A DNA stretch of 7,644 nucleotides, taken from NCBI GenBank assembly GCA_001871755.1, contig MNXL01000098.1, positions 1 to 7,644 of the forward strand. The letters run 5' to 3'. The stretch is from Anaerolineae bacterium CG2_30_64_16. Lineage in GTDB: Bacteria; Chloroflexota; Anaerolineae; CG2-30-64-16. Below are positions 6,199 to 7,644 of the stretch, piece by piece. Numbering within the stretch: the first letter of the stretch is position 1; each line of letters starts with the position of its first letter. Below the pieces are notes generated by a model. It was not told the DNA's origin. It worked only from the letters and a program-made list of their open reading frames with translations, and made no database searches. Position numbers and translations under genes: made by a program.

Positions 6199-6227
6199 AT
6201 TCTACCTAAATTACCCGCATGTGTCAA
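6199..6227 (-). promoter_or_regulatory. Near-consensus sigma70-type promoter, firing toward the propeller/SpoIID-like genes
   Basis: The minus strand has TTGACA (6227-6222), a 17-base AT-rich spacer, then TAGAAT (6204-6199). That is 6 of 6 and 5 of 6 to consensus with ideal spacing. The expected transcription start is near 6192, directly at a short dyad (ACCGG and CCGGT, 6179-6196) that could bind a regulator. The first start codon downstream with a ribosome site is 5895, giving a leader of about 300 bases. The promoter lies outside the proposed cassette and points into it. Confidence 0.72.
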
Positions 6228-6243
6228 GTGGCGATCTTGCGGA

Positions 6244-6263
6244 GCGCGCGGCCAGCCGCGCGC
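6244..6263. repeat. GC-rich inverted repeat between the two divergent promoters
   Basis: GCGCGCGGC (6244-6252), two bases, then GCCGCGCGC (6255-6263). It ends one base before the plus-strand -35 box and lies 16 bp from the minus-strand -35 box. The position suits an operator for a regulator acting on both promoters. There is no T-run to support a terminator. Confidence 0.5.
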
Positions 6264-6264
6264 C

Positions 6265-6293
6265 TTGCCAATCCGGGCTAATATGCGTATGAT
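6265..6293 (+). promoter_or_regulatory. Sigma70-type promoter for the ABC exporter gene
   Basis: TTGCCA (6265-6270), 17-base spacer, TATGAT (6288-6293); each box matches the consensus at 5 of 6 positions. The transcription start would be near 6300, about 60 bases before the chosen GTG start. Confidence 0.65.
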
Positions 6294-6358
6294 TGGCCTG
6301 CTGGACCTGGCCCACTCACATCTTGACCAGAACATCTGTTGACAAAGCAGGCGCGCGG

Positions 6359-7644
6359 GTGACCAAGAAGGAATTCAGGCTCGAAAACGAATACCCCTAC
6401 AACCGCACGGGGCCGGAGCGATGGATCCTGTCGCACCTCTGGCGGTACGCGGCCTTCCCGCTGGCCGCGCTGGGGGCTGCCATCATCAACAACCTGTGCT
6501 ACAGCACCATCCAGATCTTCATCGGGCGGGCCTTTGACCTGATCACCACGCCGGGGTGGGCGCCGGCCGCGTTGCTGCGCCTGGCGCTGACGGTGATTGG
6601 GGTCGCCGCGGGCCAGGGACTCTCCGGCTTGCTCCGCAACTACAGCGTCGAGTTCGTGGCGCAGCGGATCGAGCGGGATGCGCGGGACGAATTGTACGTC
6701 AGCCTGTTGGGCAAGAGCCAGACCTTCCACGGCCGGCAGCGCATCGGCGACATCATGGCGCGGGCGACGAACGATGTGCGCTCGCTCAACCTGATGTTCA
6801 GCCCCGGCCTGATGTTGATCACCGATTCGGCCATGGCGGTGGTGGTGCCGTTTCTGCTGATCGCGCGGATGCGGCTCGATCTGCTGCTGGCGCCGGGCAT
6901 CTTCTTGATCCTGCTGACGATTACGGTTTACGACTACAACCGACGCCTCCAGCCGGTCAGCACGGGGTTGCGCGACCAGTTCGGGGCCATGAACGCCGGG
7001 CTGGCCGAGGCGATCTCCGGGATCGAGATCGTCAAGGCCAACGTCCAGGAACGCTATGAGTGGCTGAAGTTCACCGGCGATGCGCGGCTGTTCCGGGACT
7101 ATTTCGTGCGCCAGGGGGTGATCCAGGCGCGTTATCTGCCGATGCTGGTCTTCACGCTGGCCTGGGCCGGCAGTTTCTTGCATGGGCTGCTGCTCTGGCG
7201 CGGCGGCAGCCTGACGCTGGGTGAGGTGATCGCATACATCGGCCTGGTGGGCACGCTGCGGTTTCCGACCTTCATCTCCATCTTCAGCTTCAACCTGGTG
7301 CAAATGGGGATCGCCGGCGCCCGGCGCATGCTGGAGACGATCAACACCGAGACCGAGCTGGACGAAAACGAGGGCGGGGTCGCTCGATCGATCCGCGGTG
7401 AGGTCGTGTTCGAGCACGTTTGTTTCGGCTACGACACGGCTGAGAACCGCGAGGATGCCCGGGTGACACTGAACGACCTCAACTTCACCGCGCGCCCCGG
7501 CGAGACGATCGCCATCGTAGGGCAGACCGGTTCGGGCAAGACGACGTTGACCCGGCTGATCAACCGCATCTTCGACGCGGATCGCGGCCGGGTGCTGGTG
7601 GACGGCGTCGATGTGCGGTACTGGAGCCTGGAGTCGCTGCGCTC
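6359..7644 (+). CDS. ABC exporter-type half-transporter, membrane domain fused to ATPase (partial, 3' end outside window)
   Basis: Type IV (exporter-fold) ABC protein: an N-terminal six-helix membrane domain drives substrate across the membrane using the C-terminal ATPase. I translated 428 codons from GTG at 6359, and the frame stays open to the window edge. The membrane domain covers about 25-320, with typical exporter segments such as RIGDIMARATNDVRSLN near 129-145 and the coupling-helix region AMNAGLAEAISGIEIVKANVQER. The ATPase starts near 347 (GEVVFEHVCFGYD), and Walker A is GQTGSGKT at 388-395 with Lys394. Q-loop, signature motif and Walker B are beyond the edge. The start is uncertain: GTG at 6359 has only a weak AGG seven bases upstream, and a TTG at 6323 is also in frame. 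The substrate (lipid, peptide or drug) cannot be told. Such genes often come in adjacent pairs forming heterodimers. Confidence 0.9.
   Translation, partial: MTKKEFRLENEYPYNRTGPERWILSHLWRYAAFPLAALGAAIINNLCYSTIQIFIGRAFDLITTPGWAPAALLRLALTVIGVAAGQGLSGLLRNYSVEFVAQRIERDARDELYVSLLGKSQTFHGRQRIGDIMARATNDVRSLNLMFSPGLMLITDSAMAVVVPFLLIARMRLDLLLAPGIFLILLTITVYDYNRRLQPVSTGLRDQFGAMNAGLAEAISGIEIVKANVQERYEWLKFTGDARLFRDYFVRQGVIQARYLPMLVFTLAWAGSFLHGLLLWRGGSLTLGEVIAYIGLVGTLRFPTFISIFSFNLVQMGIAGARRMLETINTETELDENEGGVARSIRGEVVFEHVCFGYDTAENREDARVTLNDLNFTARPGETIAIVGQTGSGKTTLTRLINRIFDADRGRVLVDGVDVRYWSLESLR

Larger units (their letters stand above)
5896..6358. other. Divergent intergenic region of 463 bp
   Basis: This separates the minus-strand propeller gene from the plus-strand ABC exporter. 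It holds the propeller gene's ribosome site (5901-5908), the right copy of the 11-bp inverted repeat (5957-5967), a small hairpin (6140-6159), a near-consensus minus-strand promoter (6199-6227), a GC-rich inverted repeat (6244-6263) and a plus-strand promoter (6265-6293). A 78-codon open frame on the minus strand (6161-5925) starts with GTG, lacks a ribosome site and has a composition unlike a real protein, so I do not call it a gene. Confidence 0.6.

Noticed and set aside
6283..6342. 19-codon upstream ORF (ATG at 6283) before the ABC exporter
   Set aside because: It overlaps the predicted -10 box, so its start codon would not be in the transcript from that promoter.
6278..7417. 379-codon open frame antisense to the ABC exporter
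   Set aside because: Shadow frame caused by high G+C and codon bias; rich in Gln, His, Arg and Asp with no domain signal, whereas the plus strand encodes a clear ABC protein.
1..7644. CRISPR array, insertion sequence, transposase or phage genes
   Set aside because: No regularly spaced repeats and no transposase, integrase or phage-like protein found in the translated frames.

Overview
The window looks like bacterial chromosome, most likely Chloroflexota (Anaerolineae/Caldilineae-like). This is inferred from GC-rich core genes, a solute-binding lipoprotein whose signal peptide is followed by a V-E-V-T-R repeat linker, and a membrane-anchored propeller protein with a Pro/Thr linker. No rRNA, tRNA or other direct taxonomic marker is visible.

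Layout. (1) Positions 1-2991, minus strand: a general/polar amino-acid ABC importer operon of the Aap/Bzt type. The order is the periplasmic-type binding lipoprotein (1861-2991), permease AapQ (619-1800) and permease AapM (1-617, cut by the window edge). The ATPase AapP would be expected beyond the left edge. A perfect 32-bp palindrome sits between the binding protein and the permeases. (2) Positions 2992-3218: non-coding DNA with a 70-bp imperfect palindrome that has the layout of an integron attC site. (3) Positions 3219-5895, minus strand: two closely spaced genes of visibly lower G+C. The upstream gene encodes a membrane-anchored WD40/TolB-like propeller protein. The downstream gene encodes a secreted SpoIID-like protein with a C-terminal beta-sandwich-like domain. 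(4) Positions 5896-6358: a 463-bp divergent intergenic region with two good sigma70-type promoters pointing outward and a GC-rich inverted repeat between them. (5) Positions 6359-7644, plus strand: the first 428 codons of an ABC exporter-type half-transporter (membrane domain fused to ATPase), cut by the right edge just after Walker A.

The most interesting reading is that 3129-5965 is an integron-type gene cassette, or a cassette-like element, inserted between a strong minus-strand promoter (6199-6227) and the amino-acid uptake operon. The segment has a short 5' leader, two co-directional ORFs and an attC-like palindrome starting 26 bp after the last stop codon. Its 5' end matches the R''-like core of that palindrome as an 11-bp perfect inverted repeat, which is the relationship a circularising cassette should show. 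No integrase gene is visible, and the flank upstream of the cassette does not hold a canonical attC, so this stays a hypothesis to test.
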